A stretch of DNA of 64,000 nt, from positions 1 to 64,000 of the forward strand of contig BPJM01000012.1 in the NCBI GenBank assembly GCA_026004615.1. The letters run 5' to 3'. The number at the start of each line of letters is the position of its first letter. Position 1 is the first letter of the stretch. Below are positions 28,352 to 38,810 of this stretch, piece after piece. The DNA comes from Planctomycetota bacterium (lineage in GTDB: Bacteria; Planctomycetota; J058; J103). The notes under the pieces were generated by a model. That model made no database searches. It was not told where the DNA came from and saw nothing but the letters and a program-made list of their open reading frames with translations. Made by a program: the position numbers and the translations under genes.

Positions 28352-28557
28352 GCCTGCACCTCCCCCGCCCGAACAGACAGCGACCCCTCTGCCTGCCCCG
28401 CTGGCGTGTTGTGCTACCCTCCAGTCTACGCGAGCTGCCCGCAAGCGCACAGCGGCTCGCCGGGCGCCATCGCCACCCGGCCCGCCGCTGCGCCGCGCGA
28501 ACCGCCTTCATGCGGGCTCGGCCCGGAGAGGGAGGCGGGCTGGCTCGGGCCGCCCGC

Positions 28558-29979
<1,422 letters not shown>

Positions 29980-30102
29980 GGGTAGACCTCGCAGGGGTAG
30001 GGGGTTGCGGTGAGGCGTGGGCACGAGCCTCCAGGCGCGTCACCGGACGGGCGTAGCGAGCCCACCGCCCCCTCACGGCGGGATCGCAGACGCCGGCGGT
30101 CA

Positions 30103-30131
30103 CCTATAGCGGCCGTGCTGCGGCGCGTCAA
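30103..30131 (-). promoter_or_regulatory. Promoter of glnA
   Basis: On the minus strand TTGACG (30126-30131), a 17-bp spacer and TATAGG (30103-30108). The predicted start near 30096 gives a leader of about 116 nt before the glnA ATG. Confidence 0.6.
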
Positions 30132-30152
30132 GCGGGGGCGTGCCGCCCCCGC
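30132..30152. promoter_or_regulatory. Perfect hairpin abutting the glnA -35
   Basis: GCGGGGGCG and CGCCCCCGC form a perfect 9-bp inverted repeat with a 3-bp centre (TGC). It touches the glnA -35 element, in the divergent region between glnA and the K+ channel gene. The position suits an operator or a boundary element; this is inference only. Confidence 0.35.
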
Positions 30153-30243
30153 CGGGCGTCCCGCTGGTGCCGGACACCTGGCGCGGTCGCAGTGGCGAGG
30201 GTAGATGTCGTGTCTCGGTGTGGGCGGGGAGGTAGGGTGCGCG

Positions 30244-31005
30244 ATGCGCCGGTGGCTCTACGTCCAGCTCGAGTCCAGCGCCTGGCCCCGGAGCGGGATC
30301 TCGCCGTGCAATGCCGCGGTGGCGGCTCTGATCGGGCTGTCGCTGCTGCAGCAGATCGTGGAGACCGAACCGCTGGTCGTCGAGCGCTGGGGCTGGTTGC
30401 TCTACCGGCTGGAGATGGCGTTGCTCGTCGCCTTCGCGGTCGAGTACCTGTTGCGCCTGTGGGTGGCGGGCGAGGACGCGCGGTTCGCCGGGCTCGGCGG
30501 CCGCTTGCGCTACGCGCTCACCCCCATGGCGCTGGTCGACCTGGTCGCCATCCTGCCCAGCCTGATACTGCTCGGGGGGACGAACCTGGCGTGGCTGCGG
30601 GGGCTGCGGGTGGTGCGCATCCTGCGCTTCGCGCGCTTCGGGCCGTTCAGCCTGGCGCTCCAGGTGCTGTACGAGGCATTTCGCATCCGGCGCTACGAAC
30701 TCGCGTTGAGCCTGGCGCTGGTCTGCACCCTGATCGTGCTGGCAGCCACCGGCATGTATCTGATCGAGGGCAACGCACAGCCCGAGGTCTTCGGCAGCAT
30801 CCCGCGGGCATTGTGGTGGAGCGTCGTGACCATGACCACCGTCGGCTATGGCGATGCCTATCCGCTGACCCCCGCCGGACGCATCCTCGGCGCGCTGGTG
30901 GCGCTGGCCGGTGTCGCCTCCATCGCGATCCCGACGGGTATTCTCGCCGGCTCGTTCACCGAGGTGCTGCAGCGGCATCGCGAAGAGGGCACGCGGCGGC
31001 TATGA
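30244..31005 (+). CDS. Voltage-gated potassium channel (Kv/KvAP type)
   Basis: 253 residues, six transmembrane segments. S4 carries regularly spaced arginines ([15 protein letters not shown], about 117-131), the voltage-sensor pattern. The pore loop holds the canonical K+ filter TTVGYGD (about 198-204), followed by the S6 helix [21 protein letters not shown]. The protein lets K+ flow across the inner membrane in response to depolarisation. The C-terminus is short, with no RCK domain. I choose the ATG at 30244 ([10 protein letters not shown]); a weaker ATG lies 13 codons upstream. It is the first gene of a one-strand block with a second voltage-sensor channel. Confidence 0.93.
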   Translation: MRRWLYVQLESSAWPRSGISPCNAAVAALIGLSLLQQIVETEPLVVERWGWLLYRLEMALLVAFAVEYLLRLWVAGEDARFAGLGGRLRYALTPMALVDLVAILPSLILLGGTNLAWLRGLRVVRILRFARFGPFSLALQVLYEAFRIRRYELALSLALVCTLIVLAATGMYLIEGNAQPEVFGSIPRALWWSVVTMTTVGYGDAYPLTPAGRILGALVALAGVASIAIPTGILAGSFTEVLQRHREEGTRRL

Positions 31006-31135
31006 TCGGAGATCGCGCGGTGGCATACTGGCCTCCCCGCCGCGGCCGCCGTGCGCGCGGGCACCCGGCGGCGGGCTGGCTGGAGCCGCTGGCGTTCGCC
31101 GGCACCGCCGCTCACCGCGAGGCGGAAGGGCAGCC

Positions 31136-32117
31136 ATGCACCGCCTGCTGAAGCGGATCTTCGTCGATGACCGCTCGGTCGCCCTCGCCATCGGGCTCAA
31201 CGCGATCGTGCTGCTGCTGCTGCTGCTGTCGTTCGATGAGCTGCGGCCGTACGCCGCGCCGCTCGATGTGCTCGACTACGCCTTCACCACCTTTTTCGTC
31301 GTCGAGGCCGCGGTCAAACTCCGGCACTTCGGCACGGGCGGGTACTTCGCCTCGGGCTGGAACCGGTTCGACTTCACGATCGTGCTCCTGAGCCTGCCGT
31401 CCTATCTGCTGCTGTTCGTCGACATCCCCGATCTTCTCGTTCGTGCTGCTGCTGCGGCTCGCCCGCATCGTCAAGTTCTTCCGCTTCATCCGCTTCGTGC
31501 CCAACGTGCGCGACCTGATGGATGGTGCAGTGCGCGCGATGCGGGCCTCGGTGTTCGTGTTGCTGGCCTTCTTCCTGTTCAACTTCGTGGTCTCGCTCAT
31601 GACCTGCCATCTGTTCCGCAACCAGGCGCCGGAGTACTTCGGCAATCCGCTGCTCGCCTTCTACTCCACCTTCAAGGTCTTCACGATCGAGGGCTGGTAC
31701 GAGATCCCCGATGCGATCGCGGCACAGGCGGGCGGCACCATGGCGCTGTTCACCCGGCTGTACTTCATGGTCGTGGTGATCTTCGGCGGGCTGTTCGGCC
31801 TGTCGCTCGTCAACGCCATCTTCGTCGACGAGATGCTGCGCAACGAGAACGATCTGGTGGAGCGCCGGCTGCGGGAGCTGGACGCCAAGCTGGAGCGGCT
31901 GCTGCATGCGGCGGGCGGCGCCGCCCTGCCCCCGCGCCCCGGGCCGACCGCGCCGCCGGGCGGAGCGGAAAACGACCGCGGGGAGGCGGAGCTGCAGGCG
32001 GCACTGCTCGCGGGCGTGCGCGGCGGCGCTGGCGGTGGCGGGGGCGGCGGGGCGCAACCGGGCACGCTCGCGCCTCCAGGCGGCGAGGCCAGGGCGGCGG
32101 CAGGGACGGCCGGATGA
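31136..32117 (+). CDS. Six-helix voltage-sensor cation channel (NavBac/CaV-like); one frameshift
   Basis: 326 residues after removing one base near 31437 (length 3n+1). It has the PF00520-type ion-transport fold: S1-S3, an S4 with [20 protein letters not shown], a pore loop [16 protein letters not shown] (about 178-193), S6 ending in [17 protein letters not shown], then a coiled coil ([19 protein letters not shown]), as in bacterial sodium channels. The filter T-I-E-G-W differs from the TLESW of NaChBac and resembles the TMEGW of eukaryotic CaV domain I, so ion choice (Na+ or Ca2+) is open. The tail is Gly/Pro/Ala-rich. The stop overlaps the ABC transporter start by 4 nt (ATGA), implying coupled translation. 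Confidence 0.85.
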
Positions 32118-33959
32118 GCGCCGGGGCGGCTGGCCCCGCCTCGGCCGCCGTGCGGCGCGCCGCGCCGGCCGCGCGGCCGCCGCTGGTGCGGCTGGCGGCG
32201 TACGCGCGGCCGTACCGCCGGCGCTGGCTCGCGGCGGCGGCCTGCTCGGTGCTCAACAAGCTCTTCGACCTGGCGCCACCGGTGCTCATCGGCACCGCCG
32301 TCGACATCGCGGTGCGGCGCGAACAGAGCCTGCTCGCCGCGTTCGGGATCGCCGAGCCCGCCGCGCAACTGGTCTGGCTCGGGTTGGCGACGCTGCTGAT
32401 CTGGGGGCTGGAGTCGCTCTTTCAGTACGCGCAGGCGTGGCTGTGGCGCACGCTCGCGCAGGCGGTGCAGCACGAGCTGCGGCTCGACGCCTACGCCCAC
32501 ATCCAGCGGCTGGAGCTGGGCTGGTTCGAAGGGCAGCGCACCGGCCGGCTGCTTGGCCATCCTCAACGACGACATCAACCAGCTGGAACGCTTCCTCGAC
32601 GGGGGCGCCAACGACCTGCTCCAGCTGTTCACCTCGGTGCTGCTCATCGGGGCGCTGTTCTTCTATCTGGCGCCCGAGGTGGCCTGGATGGCGATGCTCC
32701 CGATGCCGGCGGTGCTCTGGGGCTCGCTGCGCTACCAGCGCTGGCTGGCCCCGCGGTATGCCGAGGTGCGCGAGCGCGCGGGCCAGCTCGGGGCGCAGCT
32801 GGCATCGAACCTCGAAGGCATCGCCACGATCAAGGCGTTCTGCGCCGAGCAGCGGGAGTGGGAGCGCATCCGGCGCACCAGCGAGGCCTATCGCGACAGC
32901 AACCGGCGCGCCATCCGGCTGAGCGCCGCCTTCACGCCCCTGATCCGGATGGTGATCGTGCTGGGCTTCACCGCCATGCTGGTGTTCGGCGGGTTGCAGG
33001 TACTGGAGGGCTCGCTCGCGGTCGGCGCCTACAGCGTGCTGGTGTTCATGACCCAGCGGCTGCTGTGGCCGCTGACGCGCCTGGGCGGGATGCTGGACCT
33101 GTACCAGCGGGCCATGGCGTCGACCACGCGCGTGCTCGATCTGCTCGACACCCCGGTCGCGATCCGCGACGGGCGGACTCGGCTCGCGCGCGGCCGGGTG
33201 CGGGGCGAGGTCCGTTTCGAGGGGGTGCGCTTCGCCTATCCCGGGCGGCCTCCGCTGTTCGAGGATCTGACGCTGCAGATCGCCCCGGGCGAGATGGTCG
33301 GCATCGTCGGGGCGAGCGGCGCGGGCAAGACCACGCTGATCAAGCTGTTGCTGCGGCTGTACGAGCCCCAGGCGGGGCGGGTGCTGCTGGATGGGCGCGA
33401 CGTGCGCGAGCTGCGGCTGGAGGACCTGCGCGCAGCGATCGGCCTGGTCGCCCAGGAGGTGTTTCTGTTCGACGGCACGATTCACGAGAACATCGCATAT
33501 GGCACCGGCGGCGATCCTGCTCCGCACGAGATCGAGCGCGCAGCGCAGCTGGCCGAGGCCGATGGGTTCATCCGCGAGCTGCCCCTCGGCTATCGGACCC
33601 GCATCGGCGAGCGCGGCGTCCGTCTCAGCGTCGGGCAGCGGCAGCGCCTGGCGATCGCGCGTGCGCTGCTCAAGGAGCCGCCGGTGCTGGTATTCGACGA
33701 GGCGACCTCGGCCGTCGACAACGAGACCGAGGCCGCGATCCAGCGCTCGCTCGCGCGCGTGGCGGCGGGACGGACCACGATCGTGATCGCGCACCGGCTG
33801 TCCACCGTCCGCCATGCCGACCGGATCGTGGTGCTGGAGCGCGGCCAGGTGCGCGAGCAGGGCACGCACGCCGAGCTGCTCGCCGCGGGGGGGCTCTATG
33901 CCGCGCTCTGGCGCGTGCAGACCGGCGAGGCGGAGTCCGCCCTGGCGGCCCCCCGCTGA
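32114..33959 (+). CDS. ABC exporter half-transporter (MsbA/lipid-drug type); one frameshift
   Basis: 614 residues after removing one base near 32556 (CTGCTTGGCC, length 3n+1). A six-helix type I exporter domain (about 30-330) is fused to an ATPase domain: Walker [10 protein letters not shown] (about 398-406), Q-loop [10 protein letters not shown], signature LSVGQRQR (about 503; the usual LSGGQ has Val for Gly), Walker [10 protein letters not shown] (about 525), H-loop AHRLS. It should work as a homodimer exporting a lipid, drug or peptide from the inner membrane. The start overlaps the cation-channel stop, so the two are made together; the ABC protein's substrate might relate to that channel's role. 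No periplasmic partner lies next to it. Confidence 0.9.
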
Positions 33960-34150
33960 GCGCTCCTCGCACGCGGCCTCGCCAGGCGGGCTGCGGGCCG
34001 CCGCGCCTCGGGTCCATCCCGGCGGCGCGGGGGCTCAGGAGCGCGCCGGCGCGGGCCGCGCGCGTCACGCCTCCGGCATTCGCCCGGGAGTGGGCCGGCC
34101 GCTATCATGGCGGGGCGCAGCGGCGCCGCAGCCGGCGGAGGGAGGTGGCG

Positions 34151-36580
34151 ATGGCGGAGCGGGCGCGCGGGTGGCGGCGGTGGCCGGTGCTGTCGTTGCG
34201 GGCGCGGCTGGCACTGGCGCTCGGAGCGCTGGTGGCGGTGCTGCTGGGCCTGTGGGCGGCGTTCGATCTGGGGCAGCGCAACGAACAGCGGTTGCAGGCG
34301 CTGCGGCTGCGCGCCGAGCAGGTGGCCGAGGCGCTGGTGGCTGCGGTGGCGTGGCCGCTCTGGGAGTACGACGACGACGCCGCGCACACCGCGCTCCAGG
34401 GCGTGCGGCGCGACCCCGCGCTGGTACGGGTGGTGGTGCGCGACCACGCCGGTGTGGTGCTGGCAGCGCTGCAGGGCGAGCCGGCCGCGGGGGGGCCTCC
34501 GCCTCCGGACGGCGAAGCGCCGCTGGTGGTGACACGGCCTGTGGTCTTCGTCAGCCCGGCGGGCGACCGGCGGCAGATCGGGACCGTGGAGCTCGCGCTC
34601 GGACGGCGTGAGCTCGCCGCGCAGTTTCGCCGCGACGTGCTGCACCGCGCGCTCGAACTGGCGGTGGTGCTGGCGGCGTTGGCGCTCGGGATCCGCTTCG
34701 CCACGGGACTGTTCACCCGCCCGCTGGAGGCGATGACGCGCATCATGCAGCGGCGTGCCGCTGGTGACCTCGGCGGCGAGGTCGATCCGCGCTGGCTGGC
34801 GCGCGACGACGAGATCGGTGCGATCGCACGGTCGCTGGAGCTCGACCAGCAGCAACGGCGGGACGAGGCGCAGCTGCTGGCGATCACCGCCCAGATCTCC
34901 TCCGGTATCGACCTCGGGGCGTTCCTCAGCCGGCTGGCGGCCGCCGCCACCGAGCTGCTCGATGCGGACCGCTCGACCATCTATCTCTACGACCCCGCAC
35001 GCGGGGTGCTCTGGTCGCAGGTGGGCGAGGGACTGAACTCGCTCCGCATCACGCTCCGGCCAGGGCAGGGACTGGCCGGCACGGCGTTCGCCACCGGCAC
35101 CATCGTCAACCTCCCCGATGCCCATGCCGACCCGCGCTTCGATCGCAGCTTCGATGAGCGAACCGGCTATCGGACGCGGAGCGTGCTCTGCGTGCCGATC
35201 GTCAACATGGAAGGAGTGCGCATCGGGGTCGTGCAGGTGCTGAACAAGCGCGCCGGCTGCTTCGGCGAGCGCGATGAGCAGCGGCTCGGCTCGCTGGCCG
35301 CGCAGGCTGCGGTGGCGCTGGAGAACGCGCGCCTGCTCGATGAGGTCATGGCGATGAAGAACTTCAACGAGAGCATCCTGGACAGCCTGAGCGATGGGGT
35401 GGTGTCGATCGACCCGGATCTGTGCGTGACCAAGACCAACCAGGCCGCGCGCCGCATCCTGGGTTGGGGCGAGGAGGTCCTCGGCCGCCGGGTGACCGAG
35501 ATGTTCGCGGAGCGCGACGGCTGGGTGGAGGCGATGGTCGAGCGCTGCACGCGCGCGCGGAAGGCCGACGCCGCTCTCGATAGTGACCTGCACCTCGGCT
35601 CGGAGCGCGTGGTCAGCGTGAATCTGAACGTGGTGCCCCTGCACGACACCAGGGATCGCTCGCTCGGCTCCCTGCTGGTCATCGAGGACATCTCGCAGGA
35701 GAAGCGGCTGCGCGGCACCATGGCTCGCTATCTGCCGAAGGACCTCGTCGACCGGTTGCTCCAGGATGGGGGGGCGGCGCTCGGCGGTAGCACGCACATC
35801 GTCACGGCGTTGTTCAGCGACATCCGGAGCTTCACGACGATCTCCGAGCGCATCGGTGCGCGCGGCACCGTTGCCATGCTGAACGAGTACTTCACCGAGA
35901 TGTGGGAAGTGATCAGCCGGCACCACGGAATGCTGGACAAGTACATCGGCGACGCGATCATGGGCGTGTTCGGCGTGCCGTTTCCCGCGGCTGACGACCC
36001 TGCTCGCGCGGTCGCCGCCGCCTGCGACATGATGCGGGCGCTGGACGAGTTGAACGCGCGGCGGCGGGCGCGCGGGGAGGAAGCGATCGCGATCGGGGTC
36101 GGGCTCGCCACCGGGGAGGCGGTGGCGGGCAACATCGGCTCGCCCAAGCGCATGTCGTTCACCGTGATCGGGGACGCGGTGAACCTGGCCTCGCGGCTGG
36201 AGGGCGCGACCAAGAGTTATGGTGCGCCGGTGCTGCTCGATGGCGCGACGCGCGAAAGGCTGGGGGCGGAGGTGCCGGTGCGCGAGGTGGACCTGCTGCG
36301 GGTCAAGGGCAAGACGCGGCCCGTCGCGGTCTTCGAGGCCTACGGCTGGTGCGTGCATGCCCGCGAGCGGCGCTGGCTGGCGGCGGTGGAACTGGGCCAG
36401 CGCGGCATCGCGTGCTATCGCGCGCGCGACTGGGCCGGCGCCCGGCGCGCGTTCGAGCGCGCTCTGTGCGAGTGGCCGGACGATCCGCTGCCGCGCATCT
36501 ACCTCGAGCGCGTCGCGGCGGCCGAAAGGACGGAGATGCCGGAGGAATGGGACGGGGTCTGGGTCATGACCACGAAGTGA
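34151..36580 (+). CDS. Transmembrane class III adenylyl cyclase (HAMP-GAF-PAS-CHD)
   Basis: 809 residues, frame intact, with GGAGGT before the ATG and a possible -10 TATCAT at 34103-34108. TM1 (about 18-40) and TM2 (about 170-190) enclose a periplasmic domain of about 130 residues. A HAMP linker (190-240), a GAF domain (about 255-415, with [20 protein letters not shown]), a PAS domain (about 425-530) and the class III cyclase domain (about 550-730) follow. Metal aspartates sit in FSDIRSFT and GDAIMGVFG. The adenine-choosing Lys and Asp are both present (DKYIGD and FTVIGDAVN), as is the transition-state N-x3-R (NLASR), so cAMP is the expected product. A short helical tail with TPR-like features ends the protein. 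The stop overlaps the next gene by 4 nt. Confidence 0.92.
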   Translation: MAERARGWRRWPVLSLRARLALALGALVAVLLGLWAAFDLGQRNEQRLQALRLRAEQVAEALVAAVAWPLWEYDDDAAHTALQGVRRDPALVRVVVRDHAGVVLAALQGEPAAGGPPPPDGEAPLVVTRPVVFVSPAGDRRQIGTVELALGRRELAAQFRRDVLHRALELAVVLAALALGIRFATGLFTRPLEAMTRIMQRRAAGDLGGEVDPRWLARDDEIGAIARSLELDQQQRRDEAQLLAITAQISSGIDLGAFLSRLAAAATELLDADRSTIYLYDPARGVLWSQVGEGLNSLRITLRPGQGLAGTAFATGTIVNLPDAHADPRFDRSFDERTGYRTRSVLCVPIVNMEGVRIGVVQVLNKRAGCFGERDEQRLGSLAAQAAVALENARLLDEVMAMKNFNESILDSLSDGVVSIDPDLCVTKTNQAARRILGWGEEVLGRRVTEMFAERDGWVEAMVERCTRARKADAALDSDLHLGSERVVSVNLNVVPLHDTRDRSLGSLLVIEDISQEKRLRGTMARYLPKDLVDRLLQDGGAALGGSTHIVTALFSDIRSFTTISERIGARGTVAMLNEYFTEMWEVISRHHGMLDKYIGDAIMGVFGVPFPAADDPARAVAAACDMMRALDELNARRRARGEEAIAIGVGLATGEAVAGNIGSPKRMSFTVIGDAVNLASRLEGATKSYGAPVLLDGATRERLGAEVPVREVDLLRVKGKTRPVAVFEAYGWCVHARERRWLAAVELGQRGIACYRARDWAGARRAFERALCEWPDDPLPRIYLERVAAAERTEMPEEWDGVWVMTTK

Positions 36581-37725
36581 GGGGGCGGGGCGGGCCGCGG
36601 CCGGCGCGGGTGTGCGCCGGAGCGCTGCTGGCGCTGCTGGTGGGCTGGCCGGTCCGGGCCGGCGGCCAACAGCCGCCGTTCGATCCCATCCCTGTGGTCT
36701 TCTTCAACATCGGCGAGCCGGCACCGTTCTGGGACGTGGTCGAGGCCTTCATGCGCGCGGCGGCGCGGGACCTGGCGATCGAACTGGAGGTGCTGAACGC
36801 CCGCGGGGACCACCTCCGCATGATCGAACAGGCGGCGGCGGTCGCCGCGCGCCCGCCCGCCGCCCGGCCGCGCTACGCCGTGATCAACAGCGAGAAGCAG
36901 GCCGGCGGTCCGATGCTGGAGAGCCTGGTCGCGGCGGGGATCCCGACCCTTCTCGCGTTCAACGTCTTCATCGGGGAGGACCGCGATCGCTACGGTGCGC
37001 CACGCGAGCGGTTCCCGCTCTGGCTCGGCAGCATCCGCCCGGACAACGAACAGGCTGGCCACGACATAGCGGCGCGCTTGCTCGCGGCGGCCGCGGCGGC
37101 GGGGTTCGAGGAGCCCTCGCTCGGGGTGCTGGCCATCGGCGGCAGTCGCGCGACCCCCGCCGCGATTGCGCGGGAGCGCGGCCTGGCGCGGGCGCTGGCC
37201 GGGCGCCCCGGCGTGCGCCTGCTCCAGCTCGTGCACAGCCGCTGGGAGCGGGCCAAGGCGCGCCGCCAGGTCCAGGGCCTGCTCCGGCGCTATCCCCAGA
37301 CGCGCGTGATCTGGGCCGCCAACGACCCCATGGCACTCGGGGCCATGGAGGCGGTGATCGATCACGGCCGCGAACCGGGGCGGGACGTGCTCATCGGAGG
37401 TCTCAACTGGTCGACGGAGGCGCTGCGCGAGATCCAGCGGGGGCGCCTGGTCACCAGCGTGGGTGGCCACTTCATGGGCGGCGGCTGGGCGCTGGTGCTG
37501 CTGCGCGACTACCACGACGGTTACGACTTCGCGGAACCGGAGGGCACCGAGATCGTCTTCCGCATGGGCGTGATCGATCGGGACAACGTGGAGGCGTACC
37601 AGCATCACTTCGGCCGCGAGGAGTGGGACCGGATCGATTTCAGCCGCTTGCTGCGCTCGCGCCGCCCCCGAGGCAGCCGTTATGACTTCAGCCTGCAAGC
37701 CCTGCTCGCGCAGTTCGAGGAGTGA
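36577..37725 (+). CDS. Periplasmic sugar-binding-type protein (type 1 fold)
   Basis: 382 residues from a GTG that overlaps the cyclase stop (GTGA). A signal peptide ([20 protein letters not shown], cut near residue 28) precedes a type 1 periplasmic-binding fold: [40 protein letters not shown], then [20 protein letters not shown] and [20 protein letters not shown]. This is the Peripla_BP_4 family that binds sugars or autoinducer-2-like ligands. No ABC permease or ATPase of the import type is nearby. Its overlap with a transmembrane cyclase suggests that it hands ligand information to the cyclase's periplasmic domain, as LuxP does for LuxQ; this is inference. Confidence 0.85.
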   Translation: MRGRGGPRPARVCAGALLALLVGWPVRAGGQQPPFDPIPVVFFNIGEPAPFWDVVEAFMRAAARDLAIELEVLNARGDHLRMIEQAAAVAARPPAARPRYAVINSEKQAGGPMLESLVAAGIPTLLAFNVFIGEDRDRYGAPRERFPLWLGSIRPDNEQAGHDIAARLLAAAAAAGFEEPSLGVLAIGGSRATPAAIARERGLARALAGRPGVRLLQLVHSRWERAKARRQVQGLLRRYPQTRVIWAANDPMALGAMEAVIDHGREPGRDVLIGGLNWSTEALREIQRGRLVTSVGGHFMGGGWALVLLRDYHDGYDFAEPEGTEIVFRMGVIDRDNVEAYQHHFGREEWDRIDFSRLLRSRRPRGSRYDFSLQALLAQFEE

Positions 37726-37814
37726 TCCTGCGCCGCCGGACCGGCGGACGGGAACACGGCGCGACCACGTTGGCGGCGCGCTGTGGCACGCGCACCAGCT
37801 GCGGGCGCCCTCGT

Positions 37815-38414
37815 TCAGCCCTCGTCCTTGGAGCGCTTCTTGGCGCGCGCCGGGGAGGACTTCTTCGGGGAGGTCTTCTTGCGCTTGTTGCGCCGGCGGC
37901 CCGGAGCCTTCGCCCTGGCCTGCGCCTTGGACGGCGGTGCCGGTTCGGCTTCGCCCGTGGCAGGCGCGGCTGCACGATCCGGGGCCGCTGCCTCCGCCGG
38001 GACACGGGCGGGGGCCGGTGCGGGGCGGAGCTGCGCCGGATCGCGAACCGGGTGCACGCCGAGCGCCGGCGGCAGCTCGACCTGCTGCTGCTTGCGCTTG
38101 CCGACGAAGCCGCGGATGCGTTCCAGGGCCTCGGCCGCCGGCGCGTCGAAGGCGAATGCCATCTCGCAGCTCTCGCCCTCGACCCGCACCCGCACGACCC
38201 GCCCCCGGCACTCCACCAGCTCGCCATCCACGATCAGGCGCAGCGCCGCCTCGGAGCCGACCGGGAGCGGGGTCGCCGCCTCGATCAGCACCCCTCCTTC
38301 GCTGAGGTTGCGCGTGGCGCCGAGGCCGAGCACCTCCAGCTGCTGCGGTTCGCCGAACTCGGCGAACGAGACCAGGTGGACCGCCGGCACCCGATCGCTC
38401 TTGCGTTTCTCCAC
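37815..38414 (-). CDS. PilZ-domain protein with a long basic C-terminal tail
   Basis: 199 residues from GTG. The N-terminal half (1-100) is a PilZ domain, a receptor for cyclic di-GMP: KRKSDRVPAVHL at the start supplies the basic switch, and ATRNLSEGGVLIEAATPLPV corresponds to the (D/N)xSxxG loop. The second half is Pro/Ala/Lys/Arg-rich and ends with about 30 very basic residues (GRRRNKRKKTSPKKSSPARA), like the tails of histone H1-like or RNA-binding bacterial proteins. The tail could bind nucleic acid or acidic surfaces. Alternative starts lie up to seven codons upstream (GTG-GTG). It is divergent from the M20 peptidase gene. Confidence 0.8.
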   Translation of the reverse strand: MEKRKSDRVPAVHLVSFAEFGEPQQLEVLGLGATRNLSEGGVLIEAATPLPVGSEAALRLIVDGELVECRGRVVRVRVEGESCEMAFAFDAPAAEALERIRGFVGKRKQQQVELPPALGVHPVRDPAQLRPAPAPARVPAEAAAPDRAAAPATGEAEPAPPSKAQARAKAPGRRRNKRKKTSPKKSSPARAKKRSKDEG

Positions 38415-38810
38415 GTCCGCTGTTTCCCCCACCACCGGCCCGCGCGCCGGCCAGTCCCGCGCGGCGCACCCGCGCCACGCGCGCCGGCGGTTGCCGCCGG
38501 GGCGGCCCGCGGTCCTCGGGAGCCGAGGCGCGCGCGCCGGCACCGGGCGACTCGCCGCTGACCGCGCCGCACGGCGCGGCAGGCTCCCCAGGCGCTCGCC
38601 CCGCCGGGCGGGTGCTCCGAACGGGCGCGTCTGGACATCTGCGGGTGGTTCGGACGCGACCGCCCACGAGCAACCTAGCATCGTGCTCCCCCACGGGCAA
38701 CCGCACGGTTCGGCCGGCGGCGGACGGGGGTGGCTCGCTAGGGGCTGCCGGGATACGATCGCCGGGTCCGGCACCCCGGGAGCGCGGGGATCGGCGGCGG
38801 AGGGGCGAGG
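38415..38810. other. Divergent intergenic region, PilZ gene / M20 peptidase gene
   Basis: 396 bp without a convincing gene. For the peptidase, TGGCTC (38731-38736) and TACGAT (38754-38759) are spaced 17 bp apart and may be its promoter. TGCTAGGTT on the minus strand near 38676 may serve the PilZ gene. No strong hairpin or repeat noted. Confidence 0.4.

Noticed and set aside
33896..36358. 820-codon minus-strand frame opposite the adenylyl cyclase
   Set aside because: His/Arg/Gln-rich shadow of the cyclase gene without any recognisable domain.
36577..37725. Sugar ABC import operon
   Set aside because: The only ABC protein nearby (32114-33959) is a fused exporter; no import permease or separate ATPase is present.
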